The notes: generated by a model from the sequence alone, not told the origin. A stretch of 64,000 nt of DNA from Paenibacillus massiliensis subsp. panacisoli DSM 21345 (GCF_000426545.1 NZ_AUFO01000009.1:186001-250000); one strand, 5' to 3'; shown: positions 52,386 to 61,853, counted from the stretch's first letter. Translations and numbers: made by a program.

Positions 52386-53060
52386 ATGAATCTATCCGTG
52401 GAGAAGCTTTTTGATGCAATCGCCAGTGATTATGACCGGCAAAGAAAGCAACTAATTCCTTGCTTCGATGAGTTTTATGGGGTGGCCTTGTCCTTGGTTG
52501 AAAGCATCCATAGCTCCCCAAACATTCTTGATCTTGGTGCGGGTACCGGGTTGTTTTCTAGTATGGCCCTCCAAAAGTATCCTAACTCGCAGATTACACT
52601 AGTGGATCTAAGCGAAAAAATGTTGGAGGGAGCACGTGAGAGATTCCACCAATTAGACAATATCCACTATGTAGTTGGGGACTATTCTAACTTAACATTT
52701 TCCCAACCCTATGATATCGTCATTTCTTCATTGTCGATACACCATTTGACTCATACAGCCAAAAGGCAATTATTTTCTACAGTTTATCAGTTATTAAATG
52801 ACGGCGGTATTTTTGTAAATGCAGACCAAGTAGCGGGTAATAATTCTCAAACCGATGTTTTTTTCAAACGACGTTGGCTAGAGCATATTAACGAAAGTGG
52901 ACTTACCAAGGAAGCGATAGATGCATCTGTAGAAAGAAGAACGTTGGATATCAATGCAAAATTAGATGACCAAATCAATTGGATGGAGCAAGCAGGATTT
53001 CAAGATGTTGATTGTATGTATAAATACTATGATTTTGCCGTATTTTTCGGAAGAAAATGA
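52386..53060 (+). CDS. Class I SAM-dependent methyltransferase
   Basis: 224 residues from ATG 52386 (ATAGGAGGCG upstream). Motifs: ILDLGAGTGLFSSMALQKYP (SAM glycine-rich loop), ITLVDLSEKMLEGARERF, YVVGDYSNLTFSQPYDIVIS and SSLSIHHLTHTAKRQLFSTV. A Methyltransf_25-like protein of unknown substrate. AT content is a little above that of its neighbours, so it may have arrived by transfer. Confidence 0.88.
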   Translation: MNLSVEKLFDAIASDYDRQRKQLIPCFDEFYGVALSLVESIHSSPNILDLGAGTGLFSSMALQKYPNSQITLVDLSEKMLEGARERFHQLDNIHYVVGDYSNLTFSQPYDIVISSLSIHHLTHTAKRQLFSTVYQLLNDGGIFVNADQVAGNNSQTDVFFKRRWLEHINESGLTKEAIDASVERRTLDINAKLDDQINWMEQAGFQDVDCMYKYYDFAVFFGRK

Positions 53061-53127
53061 TGTGACCGCATCAGCACCTCCCCTCCACTTAACACAAGCA
53101 TATATCATGATCTTGCTGCATACACAA

Positions 53128-53150
53128 AGCCCCCCTTGCGAGGGGTTTCT
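53128..53150 (+). terminator. Terminator of the methyltransferase gene
   Basis: CCCCT (53132-53136) pairs with AGGGG (53141-53145) around TTGCG-type loop bases, with AAAG before and TTTCTT after, giving a short stable hairpin with T run. Confidence 0.6.
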
Positions 53151-53206
53151 TCCGTTACCATTTGACAGGTGGAATTACATCTTCTATAATCAATCACAGA
53201 CGTAAT

Positions 53207-53225
53207 TGTAACATTAATAGTTACA
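53207..53225. promoter_or_regulatory. Dyad upstream of the NAD(P)-binding protein gene
   Basis: TGTAAC (53207-53212) and GTTACA (53220-53225) form a perfect 6-bp inverted repeat with a 7-base spacer, about 75 bases before the gene. Such TAAC-type dyads are typical operators for MarR, HxlR or PadR regulators. A GTAACAT element also occurs before the PadR-DUF4180 gene at 55167-55173. Confidence 0.5.
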
Positions 53226-53297
53226 TTAATTTTATATACGAGTGCAGGTGTACTCATCAGATACCTTCACTCGATACAGACGAGAGGATGAATAATT

Positions 53298-53930
53298 ATG
53301 AAGATCGCAGTAATTGGAGCTAGTGGTAAAGCCGGAAGCCGTATTCTGAAGGAAGCGCTGGATCGCGGACATGAAGTGACAGCTATCGTCAGAGATCGCG
53401 CCAAGGTTACAGAGAACGGAGTCAGTGTAGTGGAGAAAGATATCCTGTCCCTGACTGCTGCTGACCTGAACGGGTATGAGGTAGTTGTCAACGCATTTGC
53501 CGCTCCGATGGGGCAAGAGCAGCTTCATGTCGAAGCAGGCCAGGTACTGATCCAAGCCCTGCAAGGCACGTCTACCCGACTGATCGTCGTAGGCGGTGCA
53601 GGCAGCCTGTATGCAGATGAAGCCCAGACAATTCTTGTGAAGGATACTCCTGGCTTCCCGGACTTCGTATTTCCGACAGCAGACAATCAGTCCAAGAACC
53701 TGAACGATCTCAAGAGCAGTGCTAATCTGAGCTGGACATTCATCAGTCCTTCTGCTGAATTCGCACTTGGTCAGCGTACAGGCTCCTACCAGCTTGGTAA
53801 GGACAACCTGCTTGTGAACTCTCAGGGCAAGAGCTATGTCAGCTATGAGGACTATGCTGTAGCCGTGGTAGATGAGATTGAGAAGCCACAGCATGTGAAC
53901 GCTCGTTTTACGGTAGTGTCCGAGGGTTAA
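53298..53930 (+). CDS. NAD(P)-binding oxidoreductase/epimerase-like protein
   Basis: 210 residues from ATG 53298 (GAGGATG upstream). N-terminal Rossmann motif KIAVIGASGKAGSRILKEAL, then HEVTAIVRDRAKVTENGVSV and DLNGYEVVVNAFAAPMGQEQ. LIVVGGAGSLYADEAQ and NLSWTFISPSAEFALGQRTG follow. The family (NmrA/SDR-atypical, NAD(P)H-binding) includes quinone oxidoreductases and stress-induced proteins. Substrate unknown. It stands alone, behind the TGTAAC dyad and before a terminator. Confidence 0.88.
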   Translation: MKIAVIGASGKAGSRILKEALDRGHEVTAIVRDRAKVTENGVSVVEKDILSLTAADLNGYEVVVNAFAAPMGQEQLHVEAGQVLIQALQGTSTRLIVVGGAGSLYADEAQTILVKDTPGFPDFVFPTADNQSKNLNDLKSSANLSWTFISPSAEFALGQRTGSYQLGKDNLLVNSQGKSYVSYEDYAVAVVDEIEKPQHVNARFTVVSEG

Positions 53931-54017
53931 GGCCCTTTCGACCTGACATCAGATTCGCTTAAGGTACTAAAGGTATATAGTAATGCTAGTGACGACACTC
54001 AGCCTCAATATACACAC

Positions 54018-54053
54018 AACGGCCTGTATCGAGCTTATCGACACAGGCCGTTT
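54018..54053. terminator. Bidirectional terminator
   Basis: AACGGCCTGT (54018-54027) and ACAGGCCGTT (54043-54052) form a 10-bp perfect stem between convergent genes, followed by TTCTT. Confidence 0.8.
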
Positions 54054-54201
54054 CTTATATTTATCAGTTCATATATCCAGCTATGAGTTCATCCTAACAA
54101 AGTGTATACTTCAAGCGTGATTTTCGATTTCACGTTTATTGCAGGATCAGCAGACTGCTGTTCTCAACATTTCACTTAGACCCTGCCGCTTATCCTCATC
54201 C

Positions 54202-55128
54202 TTAGCCCCGTAAGAGCCACTGCTCCGCCTCCACCTTCGTTTCAAATACCCTGAAGTGATTGCTCTTATTGGCTTCCATCGCCATTTCCTTGAATCTGCC
54301 TTGATGAATCAGCTCGCCCGGGATGACTGCGGCCACCTGAAGCTGATAGTTGATCCACTTCTGAATCATTCCCCCAGCCACACCCGTGCCGAGCTTGAAA
54401 AAATCCTCCGATAACGCCTGACTGTGTAGCAGCATCAGGTGTACATCATTCTCCATACTTAGAGCAACCAGATCAACTGCATCCTGTTCCTTACTCAGCG
54501 GCGGTTCTGCAGAGATTACTTCGATATATTTTGTTTCCCCATTCTGCACTACTTGATAGTTCATGGACTGTGACTCCTCCTTTTGTCTGGTGTACAGCTC
54601 TTCAAGCTCACTGTGAAGCTCATGCACCCATTTAAGCTCATTGCGGTAAAAGGACAGCAGGTTGTCAGCTATTTTGTCTGCCACCACAGCCTCGCGTGCG
54701 TTGCGACGAGGGGAAGACATTCCGCGTCGGATCTTCTCCTGCTGGTATATAAGCTGTACGTTAATCCGGTCTTTATATTGCAGCAGCAGCTCTTTTAATT
54801 CCTCGTTGCTTAACTGATCCGAGCAAGCCAATTGGACGAGAAAGGCATTCTTGAAATCGGGAACCTCCGGCTCCGAGAGAGCCCATTCCTTCAAGCTGGC
54901 AAGCCCCTTCTCTGTAATACTGTAGATTTTCTTGGAGGGTGAGCTTGCCTGATGCTGAATTTCGTTGGTTACCATACCCTCCTCCAGCAGCTGTACCAGT
55001 GACTTATAGATCTGATTGTTGTTGCCGGACCAGTACAGAATGGTGGATTCCTCGAATACCTTTTTTAGCTCATAGCCTGTAGCAGGCCTCCAGCTGAGAA
55101 TGCCAAGTATCGCATATTGAATAGACAT
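54202..55128 (-). CDS. PadR-type regulator fused to a DUF4180 domain
   Basis: 308 residues from ATG 55128. N-terminal PadR winged helix (IQYAILGILSWRPATGYELK, SGNNNQIYKSLVQLLEEGMV, SPSKKIYSITEKGLASLKEW) and its C-terminal helical part (about 75-180). From about 190 the DUF4180 domain follows: ETKYIEVISAEPPLSKEQDA, VDLVALSMENDVHLMLLHSQ, ALSEDFFKLGTGVAGGMIQK and QGRFKEMAMEANKSNHFRVF. DUF4180 proteins are usually separate. The fusion suggests that the DUF4180 part is the sensing module. A dyad in its promoter suggests autoregulation. Confidence 0.88.
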   Translation of the reverse strand: MSIQYAILGILSWRPATGYELKKVFEESTILYWSGNNNQIYKSLVQLLEEGMVTNEIQHQASSPSKKIYSITEKGLASLKEWALSEPEVPDFKNAFLVQLACSDQLSNEELKELLLQYKDRINVQLIYQQEKIRRGMSSPRRNAREAVVADKIADNLLSFYRNELKWVHELHSELEELYTRQKEESQSMNYQVVQNGETKYIEVISAEPPLSKEQDAVDLVALSMENDVHLMLLHSQALSEDFFKLGTGVAGGMIQKWINYQLQVAAVIPGELIHQGRFKEMAMEANKSNHFRVFETKVEAEQWLLRG

Positions 55129-55141
55129 GTTCGCACCTCTA

Positions 55142-55173
55142 ATGTTATAGATAACTTGTGTTAATGGTAACAT
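55142..55173. promoter_or_regulatory. Possible autoregulatory operator before padR-DUF4180
   Basis: GTTATAGATAAC (55144-55155) is a perfect dyad, and ATGTTA (55142-55147) is complementary to TAACAT (55168-55173). PadR proteins typically bind such ATGT/ACAT dyads. Confidence 0.4.
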
Positions 55174-55204
55174 AGGTTATTACTAACGTAAATATGCAGA
55201 AAAA

Positions 55205-55254
55205 CTGCCAGATCCGCATGAGTTGAAATCGTAGTCTCTCATACGGTCTGGCAG
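55205..55254 (-). terminator. Terminator of the cydABCD operon
   Basis: On the minus strand CTGCCAGACCGTATGAG and CTCATGCGGATCTGGCAG pair over about 17 positions with two mismatches, followed by TTTTTC. Confidence 0.8.
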
Positions 55255-55335
55255 CTTCTCTATACAATAGGATATAAGATTCAACAGAATATTCAGACGA
55301 TGATTAACTGGCATACCCAGCGGAGGAGCGCTTCT

Positions 55336-57333
55336 TTATACAGGTTGACGGAATCCAGGCTGCCGAAGCTGCTCATTAGTCAGATCCGCATGCTCTCCAG
55401 ATTCATTCCGTTCCACGGAAGCCTTGATCGCTTCAGGTTCCTCAGTACTTTGAGCTCCCGACAGTCTCCGTCTCCTGTCTCGATAAGGATGATCCAGCTC
55501 ATATAGCGCCTGATAACGGTGCGAATTCCTCAGGAGCTCTTGATGAGAGCCCTGCAGCATAATCGAGCCTTCCTCCAGAAACACAACCTGATCCATAGCG
55601 GCCGCTGCTCCCAAGTGATGAGTAACCCAGATGACTGTACGTCCTTGCAGCGTATCGAGCAGCGTCTCGGTCAGAGCGCGTTCCGTTCTGGGATCCAGCC
55701 CCGTCGTCGGCTCATCCAGTAGCACCACAGGAGCCTGTCGCAGCAAAATACGAGCCAGCGCAATCCGCTGTCGTTCTCCACCGGAGAAGCGTTGACCTGC
55801 TTCCAGCATCGGCGTATCGAGACCAAGCGGGAGCGTGTCCAGCAGAGGTCCAAGGCGAACCTGCTGAATGACTGCAGCCAACTCTTCATCCGTCGCATCC
55901 GATCTACCCAATCGAATGTTATTAGCGATCGTCGTGTCGAACAGATACGGCTTCTGCTGCAGTACGTCTACCCTTCCCATCTCGGGCCGTCCCACCTGAG
56001 CGGCGGGGCTTCCGTAGAGGCTCGCCTGCCCACCTTGCAGCGAGATAGCCCCCAGAATGACCTTGAGCAAGGTAGATTTCCCTGCTCCACTTCGCCCCAG
56101 GATGGCGATCCGGCTACCCTCTTCAAGCTGAAGAGAGATATCCTTCAATATCGCATCTTCGCCCTCGTAGCCACAGGTGACGTGCTCCAGGGATACAGCC
56201 AGCACTCCCGCTAGCGGCGGACTCTCCATGCTCACAGCCTGTTGTATGGCCCCCTGCACCTCATTCTGTTCACTCGCCTGCTTAGAAGCAGACATGAGTT
56301 CATGTCCATGAATCGGTTGAAACAGGGCCGTGTCATCATTCACTAAAGTATCCTTGGTCTCGTGCAACGTTTTTTTCTTCGCTGAGTCGAGGTTATTCAG
56401 TCGTCGTAGCGATTCCTTGTATTCTGGAATTCGGTCCACCGCCTCTGGCAAAGGAATGAACGCCTCGCTTAGCGGCAGCACCATCAATACGAATGCTGCG
56501 ATGAAGGTCACCGTCAGATGCCCATCAGCGGTACGTAGCCCGCTCCAGATGAGCAGCATAAGGATCAAGCCAGCAATACCCAACTGCAGCAGAAAGGTCC
56601 GCACGGACGCCCAGTCCGCCAGCTTGCGCTCCAGCTCCATTGCCGCTCGCTCATCCGTCTCGCAGCGTTCAACCAGCTCTTTCGAGCGTCCACTAATGAC
56701 CCAATCCGTCAATCCCAGCATCCCGTCCGTCAACGTGTTATACAATGATGAACGCTGTGCTTGATGGGCAATACGGGTATCCCGGGTCCTCTTCAATGAC
56801 CACCAGGGGAGTCCCCCAGCGAGCAGTAAGGTGTATAGCCCCATGAATACAGCAAAATACAGGTCGAACCAGCCAAGGAACGCTACGGCTCCCCCATACA
56901 TGAATAATGCAGTGATGCAAGGCAGAACTGTTCGTAAGTATACATCCTGCAAGTGCTCCACATCGTCAGCGAGCGAGCCTAGCAGCGTCCCCGCACGAAA
57001 CCGCGAGCGGAGCTGTAGCGCCTGTGGCTCCAGCACACGGTACAGGCGGACTCGCATCCCTGCAAGCATGCGCAGGATGGCATCATGGCTGCTCAGCCGT
57101 TCTGCATAGCGTAAGGCAGCGCGACCCAGACCGAAGGCTCTGACACCGACAATCGGCACATAGACCATCAGAATATTTTCCGGGCGTAGGGCCGATTTGG
57201 AGATAAGGTAGCCAGAGGTGAATAGCAGTGCTACAGAACAAGCGGCCGTTAATATACCAAGCACGGCGGACAGGGACAATCGCCACTTCAGGCCTGCGAC
57301 ATGTGGATTCAACCATCCTCCATGCTGCTTCAT
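55336..57333 (-). CDS. cydC: Thiol reductant ABC exporter subunit CydC
   Basis: 665 residues from ATG 57333 (GGGAGGGG upstream). An ABC half-transporter: six membrane helices in the first 320 residues (GILTAACSVALLFTSGYLIS), then an NBD with Walker A LGRSGAGKST, signature FSGGERQRIALARIL and VVLLDEPTTGLD. A linker of about 60 residues between the two (KKKTLHETKDTLVNDDTALF ... QAVSMESPPL) is longer than usual. CydCD exports cysteine/glutathione to the outside of the membrane and is needed for cytochrome bd assembly. The start overlaps the cydD stop by four bases (ATGA). Confidence 0.93.
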   Translation of the reverse strand: MKQHGGWLNPHVAGLKWRLSLSAVLGILTAACSVALLFTSGYLISKSALRPENILMVYVPIVGVRAFGLGRAALRYAERLSSHDAILRMLAGMRVRLYRVLEPQALQLRSRFRAGTLLGSLADDVEHLQDVYLRTVLPCITALFMYGGAVAFLGWFDLYFAVFMGLYTLLLAGGLPWWSLKRTRDTRIAHQAQRSSLYNTLTDGMLGLTDWVISGRSKELVERCETDERAAMELERKLADWASVRTFLLQLGIAGLILMLLIWSGLRTADGHLTVTFIAAFVLMVLPLSEAFIPLPEAVDRIPEYKESLRRLNNLDSAKKKTLHETKDTLVNDDTALFQPIHGHELMSASKQASEQNEVQGAIQQAVSMESPPLAGVLAVSLEHVTCGYEGEDAILKDISLQLEEGSRIAILGRSGAGKSTLLKVILGAISLQGGQASLYGSPAAQVGRPEMGRVDVLQQKPYLFDTTIANNIRLGRSDATDEELAAVIQQVRLGPLLDTLPLGLDTPMLEAGQRFSGGERQRIALARILLRQAPVVLLDEPTTGLDPRTERALTETLLDTLQGRTVIWVTHHLGAAAAMDQVVFLEEGSIMLQGSHQELLRNSHRYQALYELDHPYRDRRRRLSGAQSTEEPEAIKASVERNESGEHADLTNEQLRQPGFRQPV

Positions 57334-59318
57334 AAGATCCCCTCCCACTGTGCATCAAGCATGTGCCAGTACGCTCCCTTACGCTCCAGCAGTTGGGCTG
57401 GAGACCCGTCCTCTACAATCCGGCCCTGCTCGACGACGAGCACCCGTTCCATGTCATTCATCCAGTGCATCCGGTGGGTAGCCAGAATTACCAGCTTCGA
57501 TTCGAACAGCTGTAACATCATCTGCTTCAACTCGTATTCCGTCTCAATGTCCAGGTGTGCAGTTGGTTCATCTAATAGCAACACTGGGCGATCAGCCAGC
57601 CAGGCCCGAGCCAGCGCAATCCGATGTTCCTGACCGCCACTGAGCTGCCTTCCCCCACTGCCGAGCAGCGTATGCATACCATCAGGCAGTCTGGCTACTA
57701 ACGGCCCAAGGCCGACTGCGTCAATGGCCTCCTTCACCCTATCATCCTCTGCATCCGGGGCGTAAAAGCGTACATTATCTGCCAATGACATGCTGAACAG
57801 ATAAGGGTGCTGCGGAATATAGGCCACCTGACGCTTCCACTCCTGAGCATATAGAGCAACTGGCTCGATCCGACCACGGTTGGCATAGCGCAGCTCTGCT
57901 ATCGCGCTCCCGTTGTCAGGGGTCATGAATCCCCCTAACAGCTCGATAAGCGTCGACTTGCCTGCTCCGCTCTCGCCTATAATCCCTATGGTCATCGGTC
58001 CGCTCAGGCGAGTCGTAATTCCAGCCAGCGCAGGAGCAGCAGCATCTTGATGCTGAACACAGACATCCTGTAGCTCAATCGTTAAGTCCAAAAGCCTGGG
58101 GCCGGATGACTGCAGAGCTGTCCTCTGCTTTTTCTGAGCTTCATGTTCTTCATGTCTATCTTGTTCTTGTTGTTCTTGTTGTTCTTGTTGTTCTTGTTGA
58201 GTCCTATCTGAGTCATCTGGATGAGTCTTGTTCCAGATACCCTCTGGCTGTGCCACATCTGATGGATCGAAGGGGCTCTCTGACATCGGTTCTGACTGTA
58301 GCCGAATTCTCTCTGCTGGAGTCGTATCCAGACTGTCTTCGGCGGATCGCTGGAAGACTGCTGAATCACCCACCTCCTGCAAGCTGTCCATAAGCTTGCG
58401 AATGGATTGGCCTGCTTCTTTACCATCCATCGTAGCATGGTAATCCGCACCCATCATACGCACGGGCATGAAGTATTCCGGTGCCAGCATTAACACGATG
58501 AGAGCAGGCAGCAGCTCCATCTGACCGTTAACCAGTCTCAATCCGAGCCCCACAGCGATCATGGCGACCGCCATCATGGTGAAGAATTCAAGCGCGAAGG
58601 AGGATAGAAATGCCAGCCTCAGCGTCTTCATCGTCGCTTGCCGATAGCGCTCACTGATGCTCTCTACCGAGGCGGCGTGCTTCTTGGATCTGCCCAGTAG
58701 CTTGAGCGTCTCCAATCCTCTGACCGAATCGAGAAAATGGTTCGACAGCTTGCGATAGACGTTGTGCTGATCCCGCGTATGCTTCCCTGCCGTTAGCCCC
58801 ACCAGAATCATGAACACGATCAATAATGGAAGCATAACGGCAAGGATTACCGCTGACATGCGATCCTGCATCCATACATAGACCAATATGAAAATGGGGG
58901 TGATCCCCACAGCTCCCATTCGGGGAAAGGTCTTCTCCACATAGGCACGATATTGCCCGATTCCCTCCCGAATCAGGGTAACCAAATGACCTGTTCCTTC
59001 CTTGGCAGACCGACGCGCACCCTGATGCAACAACCGTGTGAGCAGCTCACGCCGTAGACTCGAACCTGTGCGTTCTGCAAAATCGAATGAAATCCGTCGC
59101 ACAGCCGCATCTGCTGCCTGCCTGGACAAAAAGGCACACAAGAACAGATCAATCCTTTCCAGCTGCTGGCGTAGTGACTCTCCATCGAAGAGCCCCACGA
59201 CTGCTTCAGACAGCCATTTGGCCTGCATGAGAATCGCCAGCGACTGGATGATGATCAATACGGCAATACATGCAAAGGTGAGCCGCGCACCCTTCAAATG
59301 CAATACATCGTGTCCCAT
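57330..59318 (-). CDS. cydD: Thiol reductant ABC exporter subunit CydD
   Basis: 662 residues with membrane helices in the first 300 (FACIAVLIIIQSLAILMQAK and following), and an NBD with Walker A IGESGAGKST, signature LSGGQEHRIALARAW and VLLLDEPTAHLDIETEYEL. Between the membrane domain and the NBD lies an inserted polar segment that contains the QQE repeat (58161-58199). ATG 59318 shares one base with the cydB stop (TAATG), so translation is coupled. Partner of CydC. Confidence 0.92.
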   Translation of the reverse strand: MGHDVLHLKGARLTFACIAVLIIIQSLAILMQAKWLSEAVVGLFDGESLRQQLERIDLFLCAFLSRQAADAAVRRISFDFAERTGSSLRRELLTRLLHQGARRSAKEGTGHLVTLIREGIGQYRAYVEKTFPRMGAVGITPIFILVYVWMQDRMSAVILAVMLPLLIVFMILVGLTAGKHTRDQHNVYRKLSNHFLDSVRGLETLKLLGRSKKHAASVESISERYRQATMKTLRLAFLSSFALEFFTMMAVAMIAVGLGLRLVNGQMELLPALIVLMLAPEYFMPVRMMGADYHATMDGKEAGQSIRKLMDSLQEVGDSAVFQRSAEDSLDTTPAERIRLQSEPMSESPFDPSDVAQPEGIWNKTHPDDSDRTQQEQQEQQEQQEQDRHEEHEAQKKQRTALQSSGPRLLDLTIELQDVCVQHQDAAAPALAGITTRLSGPMTIGIIGESGAGKSTLIELLGGFMTPDNGSAIAELRYANRGRIEPVALYAQEWKRQVAYIPQHPYLFSMSLADNVRFYAPDAEDDRVKEAIDAVGLGPLVARLPDGMHTLLGSGGRQLSGGQEHRIALARAWLADRPVLLLDEPTAHLDIETEYELKQMMLQLFESKLVILATHRMHWMNDMERVLVVEQGRIVEDGSPAQLLERKGAYWHMLDAQWEGIL
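58161..58199 (-). repeat. 9-bp tandem repeat within cydD
   Basis: TTGTTCTTG repeated four times and a partial copy on the plus strand; on the coding strand CAAGAACAA units encode Gln-Glu-Gln. The array forms the centre of a Gln/Glu/His-rich linker (EQQEQQEQQEQDRHEEHEAQ) between the CydD membrane and ATPase domains. Repeat number could change by slippage without changing frame. Confidence 0.85.
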
Positions 59319-60334
59319 TAGTATTCCAAATGCCCTTTCTCATGTACCCGCTTGCGGAATACAATGTAGCTCCAGATTTGGTAGCCGAGCACGAAAGGCA
59401 ACAGGCTACAGGCTACGATGGTCATGACCTTCAAGGAGTACGGTCCCGAGGAAGCATTATATACGGTCAGATCGTACATACTTCCCAGCGAGCTGACCAT
59501 GACCCGTGGAAACAGCCCGATGAAGACAGAGGCAATAGCTAACGCAATCACTGTACCTGTCATCGCAAAGGCCCAGCCATCCCGGCCCTGATTAATAAAG
59601 TAGCCTGCCAGCACATAAGCAGCTGCACCCAGCACGGCAACTACAGCGAGTACTCCTCCTCTGACAGCAAATACGTCTGTGTAAAGGAAGGTTAGTACCG
59701 CGAAGATCAGAAGCAGTGCCGCTAGCGGAATGAGCAGCTTGCCTGCCAGCTTGCGTGCGCGCTCCTGCAGGTCATCCATCGTGCGTAGCGTCGTGAACAG
59801 CAATCCATGCACAAGGCATAGTAACGTTACCGCCGCTCCGCCAGCCACGGTATACAGGTTCACAATGTCAAAGAATCTTGCTCGCATATGCATGTCGCCA
59901 TCAATAGGCAACCCCTGCATGAACGTCGCGAATACAACACCCAACAGGAATGGAGGCAGGAAGCTACCCAAGAAGATCACGATATCCCAGCTCTTGCGCC
60001 AGCGTGCACTATCCACCTTACCCCGGAATTCAAAGGCTACGCCGCGCCCAATCAGGGCCAGCAGCAGGAAGACGAGCGGAATATAGAAGCCGCTGAACAT
60101 CGTCGCATACCAATTCGGGAATGCCGCGAACATGGCTCCACCCGCCGTGAGCAGCCATACCTCATTTCCATCCCAGAACGGGCCAATCGCGTTAATCAGC
60201 ACACGACGCTGCCCATCTGTCTTCGCAATCAATGCAGTAGACATGCCTACCCCGAAATCGAAGCCCTCCAGAAAGAAGAAACCAATGAACAGCACGGCCA
60301 CCAGAATGAACCACAGCTCATTTAAAGACAGCAT
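59318..60334 (-). CDS. cydB: Cytochrome bd ubiquinol oxidase subunit II
   Basis: 338 residues with eight or nine hydrophobic helices: LNELWFILVAVLFIGFFFLE and GFDFGVGMSTALIAKTDGQR are the CydB signature (GFDFGVG), then RRVLINAIGPFWDGNEVWLL (FWDGNEVW). CydB supports heme binding in CydA. The gene overlaps cydA by 17 bases and touches cydD at TAATG. Confidence 0.95.
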   Translation of the reverse strand: MLSLNELWFILVAVLFIGFFFLEGFDFGVGMSTALIAKTDGQRRVLINAIGPFWDGNEVWLLTAGGAMFAAFPNWYATMFSGFYIPLVFLLLALIGRGVAFEFRGKVDSARWRKSWDIVIFLGSFLPPFLLGVVFATFMQGLPIDGDMHMRARFFDIVNLYTVAGGAAVTLLCLVHGLLFTTLRTMDDLQERARKLAGKLLIPLAALLLIFAVLTFLYTDVFAVRGGVLAVVAVLGAAAYVLAGYFINQGRDGWAFAMTGTVIALAIASVFIGLFPRVMVSSLGSMYDLTVYNASSGPYSLKVMTIVACSLLPFVLGYQIWSYIVFRKRVHEKGHLEY

Positions 60335-61727
60335 AAGCGCCCCCCTCTACACCAAACGGATCATGTAACGGCTGTTCGGCTTCAGTCTTCAAGTCCGGCC
60401 CTTTTTTGATATATTTCACGAACAGAAATACCGTAATCGCTGCCAGCGCAGCATACGCTCCTGTAAACGCAATGATGGAGAAGAGTAGCATGCCGCTGCT
60501 GACATTTGGCGATACGCCCATGTCCGTAGTCATATATCCGAAGACCGTCCAAGGCTGCCGCCCAATCTCCGTCATAATCCAGCCGGAAGTATTCGAGATG
60601 AATGGCAGACATATGCCGAATACCATCATCTTGAAGTACCATGGCTTCGCCTGCTCCAGCTTGCCACGAAGCGACAGATAGATGCCGTAGCCGCCCAGCA
60701 GCAGACTCAGACAGCCCGCCGCGATCATGATGCGGAAGCTCCAAAAGGTCGTGCGTACAGGGGGTATGTAATTGCCCTCGCCGTAGGTCTGCACATACTC
60801 GGCCTGCAGCTCGTTGATGCCTTTGACCTCACCCGAGAACTTGCTGTAGGACAGATAGCTCAGCAGTCCTGGTACCTGCAGCTCCCAGTTGTTCTTTTGT
60901 TCATCCGGATCAATGAAAGCAATGACATTCCAGCCCGCAGGGTCTCCACTTTTCCCCCATAGTGCTTCGCTCGCCGCCATCTTCATCGGCTGGGTCTTGA
61001 CCAGATACTGAGCCTGGAAATGCCCCGAGAAAGCCACGCCGAAGAAGGAAATAACAAGCATGATGACTGCGATCTGAAAAGAATGACCGAATAGCTGAGC
61101 GTCCTGCTTCTTCATGATCTTCCATGCGCTAATGCCTGCTACAAGTGCACCACCTGTCATGAGCGCTCCGAAGATCGTATGCGGGAATTCTACCAATACC
61201 TGCCCATTCGTAATCAACGCGAGAAAATCGTTCATCTCCGCACGGCCATTATTAATCTGGAAGCCTACCGGATGCTGCATGAAGGAGTTCGCCACCAGAA
61301 TCCAGAACGCCGAGAACAACGTTCCGATGAAGACCAGCCAGATGCACATCAGGTGCAGCTTCTTGGACAGACGCTCCCAACCGAAGATCCAGAGGCCAAG
61401 GAAGGTAGATTCCAGAAAAAAGGCCAGCAGTGCCTCTATAGCCAGCGGTGCTCCAAATACGTCCCCTACGAAGCGCGAATATTCCGACCAGTTCATCCCG
61501 AACTGGAACTCCTGAAGGATTCCCGTCACGACCCCAACAGCAAAGTTAATCAGGAACAGCTTGCCCCAGAACTTGGACATGGCTTTGTACGCAGGCTTGC
61601 CCTTGATGACATACAATGTCTCCATAATCGCAATGAAGAGTGCCAGGCTAATGGATACAGGTACAAATAAAAAGTGAAAAATCGTGGTCGACGCATACTG
61701 GATACGCGACAGCATTAACGGGTCCAT
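60318..61727 (-). CDS. cydA: Cytochrome bd ubiquinol oxidase subunit I
   Basis: 469 residues. Features of CydA: SRIQYASTTIFHFLFVPVSI (heme b595 His region), GILQEFQFGMNWSEYSRFVG, HPVGFQINNGRAEMNDF (Q-loop region), GNYIPPVRTTFWSFRIMIAA and RQPWTVFGYMTTDMGVSPNV (GRQPW, heme b558 and quinol site). The Q-loop is short, as in Firmicutes enzymes. With CydB it reduces oxygen to water with high affinity at low oxygen. It is the first gene of cydABCD; two TGTGA-N6-TCACA palindromes precede it. Confidence 0.96.
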   Translation of the reverse strand: MDPLMLSRIQYASTTIFHFLFVPVSISLALFIAIMETLYVIKGKPAYKAMSKFWGKLFLINFAVGVVTGILQEFQFGMNWSEYSRFVGDVFGAPLAIEALLAFFLESTFLGLWIFGWERLSKKLHLMCIWLVFIGTLFSAFWILVANSFMQHPVGFQINNGRAEMNDFLALITNGQVLVEFPHTIFGALMTGGALVAGISAWKIMKKQDAQLFGHSFQIAVIMLVISFFGVAFSGHFQAQYLVKTQPMKMAASEALWGKSGDPAGWNVIAFIDPDEQKNNWELQVPGLLSYLSYSKFSGEVKGINELQAEYVQTYGEGNYIPPVRTTFWSFRIMIAAGCLSLLLGGYGIYLSLRGKLEQAKPWYFKMMVFGICLPFISNTSGWIMTEIGRQPWTVFGYMTTDMGVSPNVSSGMLLFSIIAFTGAYAALAAITVFLFVKYIKKGPDLKTEAEQPLHDPFGVEGGAYAVFK

Positions 61728-61837
61728 GACCTTGTCCTTCCTTTCGTCTAAACGTTTTTACATTTTGCGAAAAAATTCACATCAATTTCCGCGAAATGCG
61801 TTCTGAAAGTATTGTGTCAGAAGCCTATTTTTTTATT

Positions 61838-61853
61838 TGTGATAATAATCACA
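61838..61853. promoter_or_regulatory. Rex- or Fnr-type palindrome before cydA
   Basis: TGTGA-TAATAA-TCACA with T before and A after, so it reads TTGTGA-N6-TCACAA, which is close to the Rex (NADH-sensing repressor) box known to control cydABCD in B. subtilis. It also satisfies the Fnr consensus. Confidence 0.7.

Noticed and set aside
58161..58199. CRISPR-like repeat
   Set aside because: The units are 9 bases long, contiguous, without spacers and in frame inside cydD.
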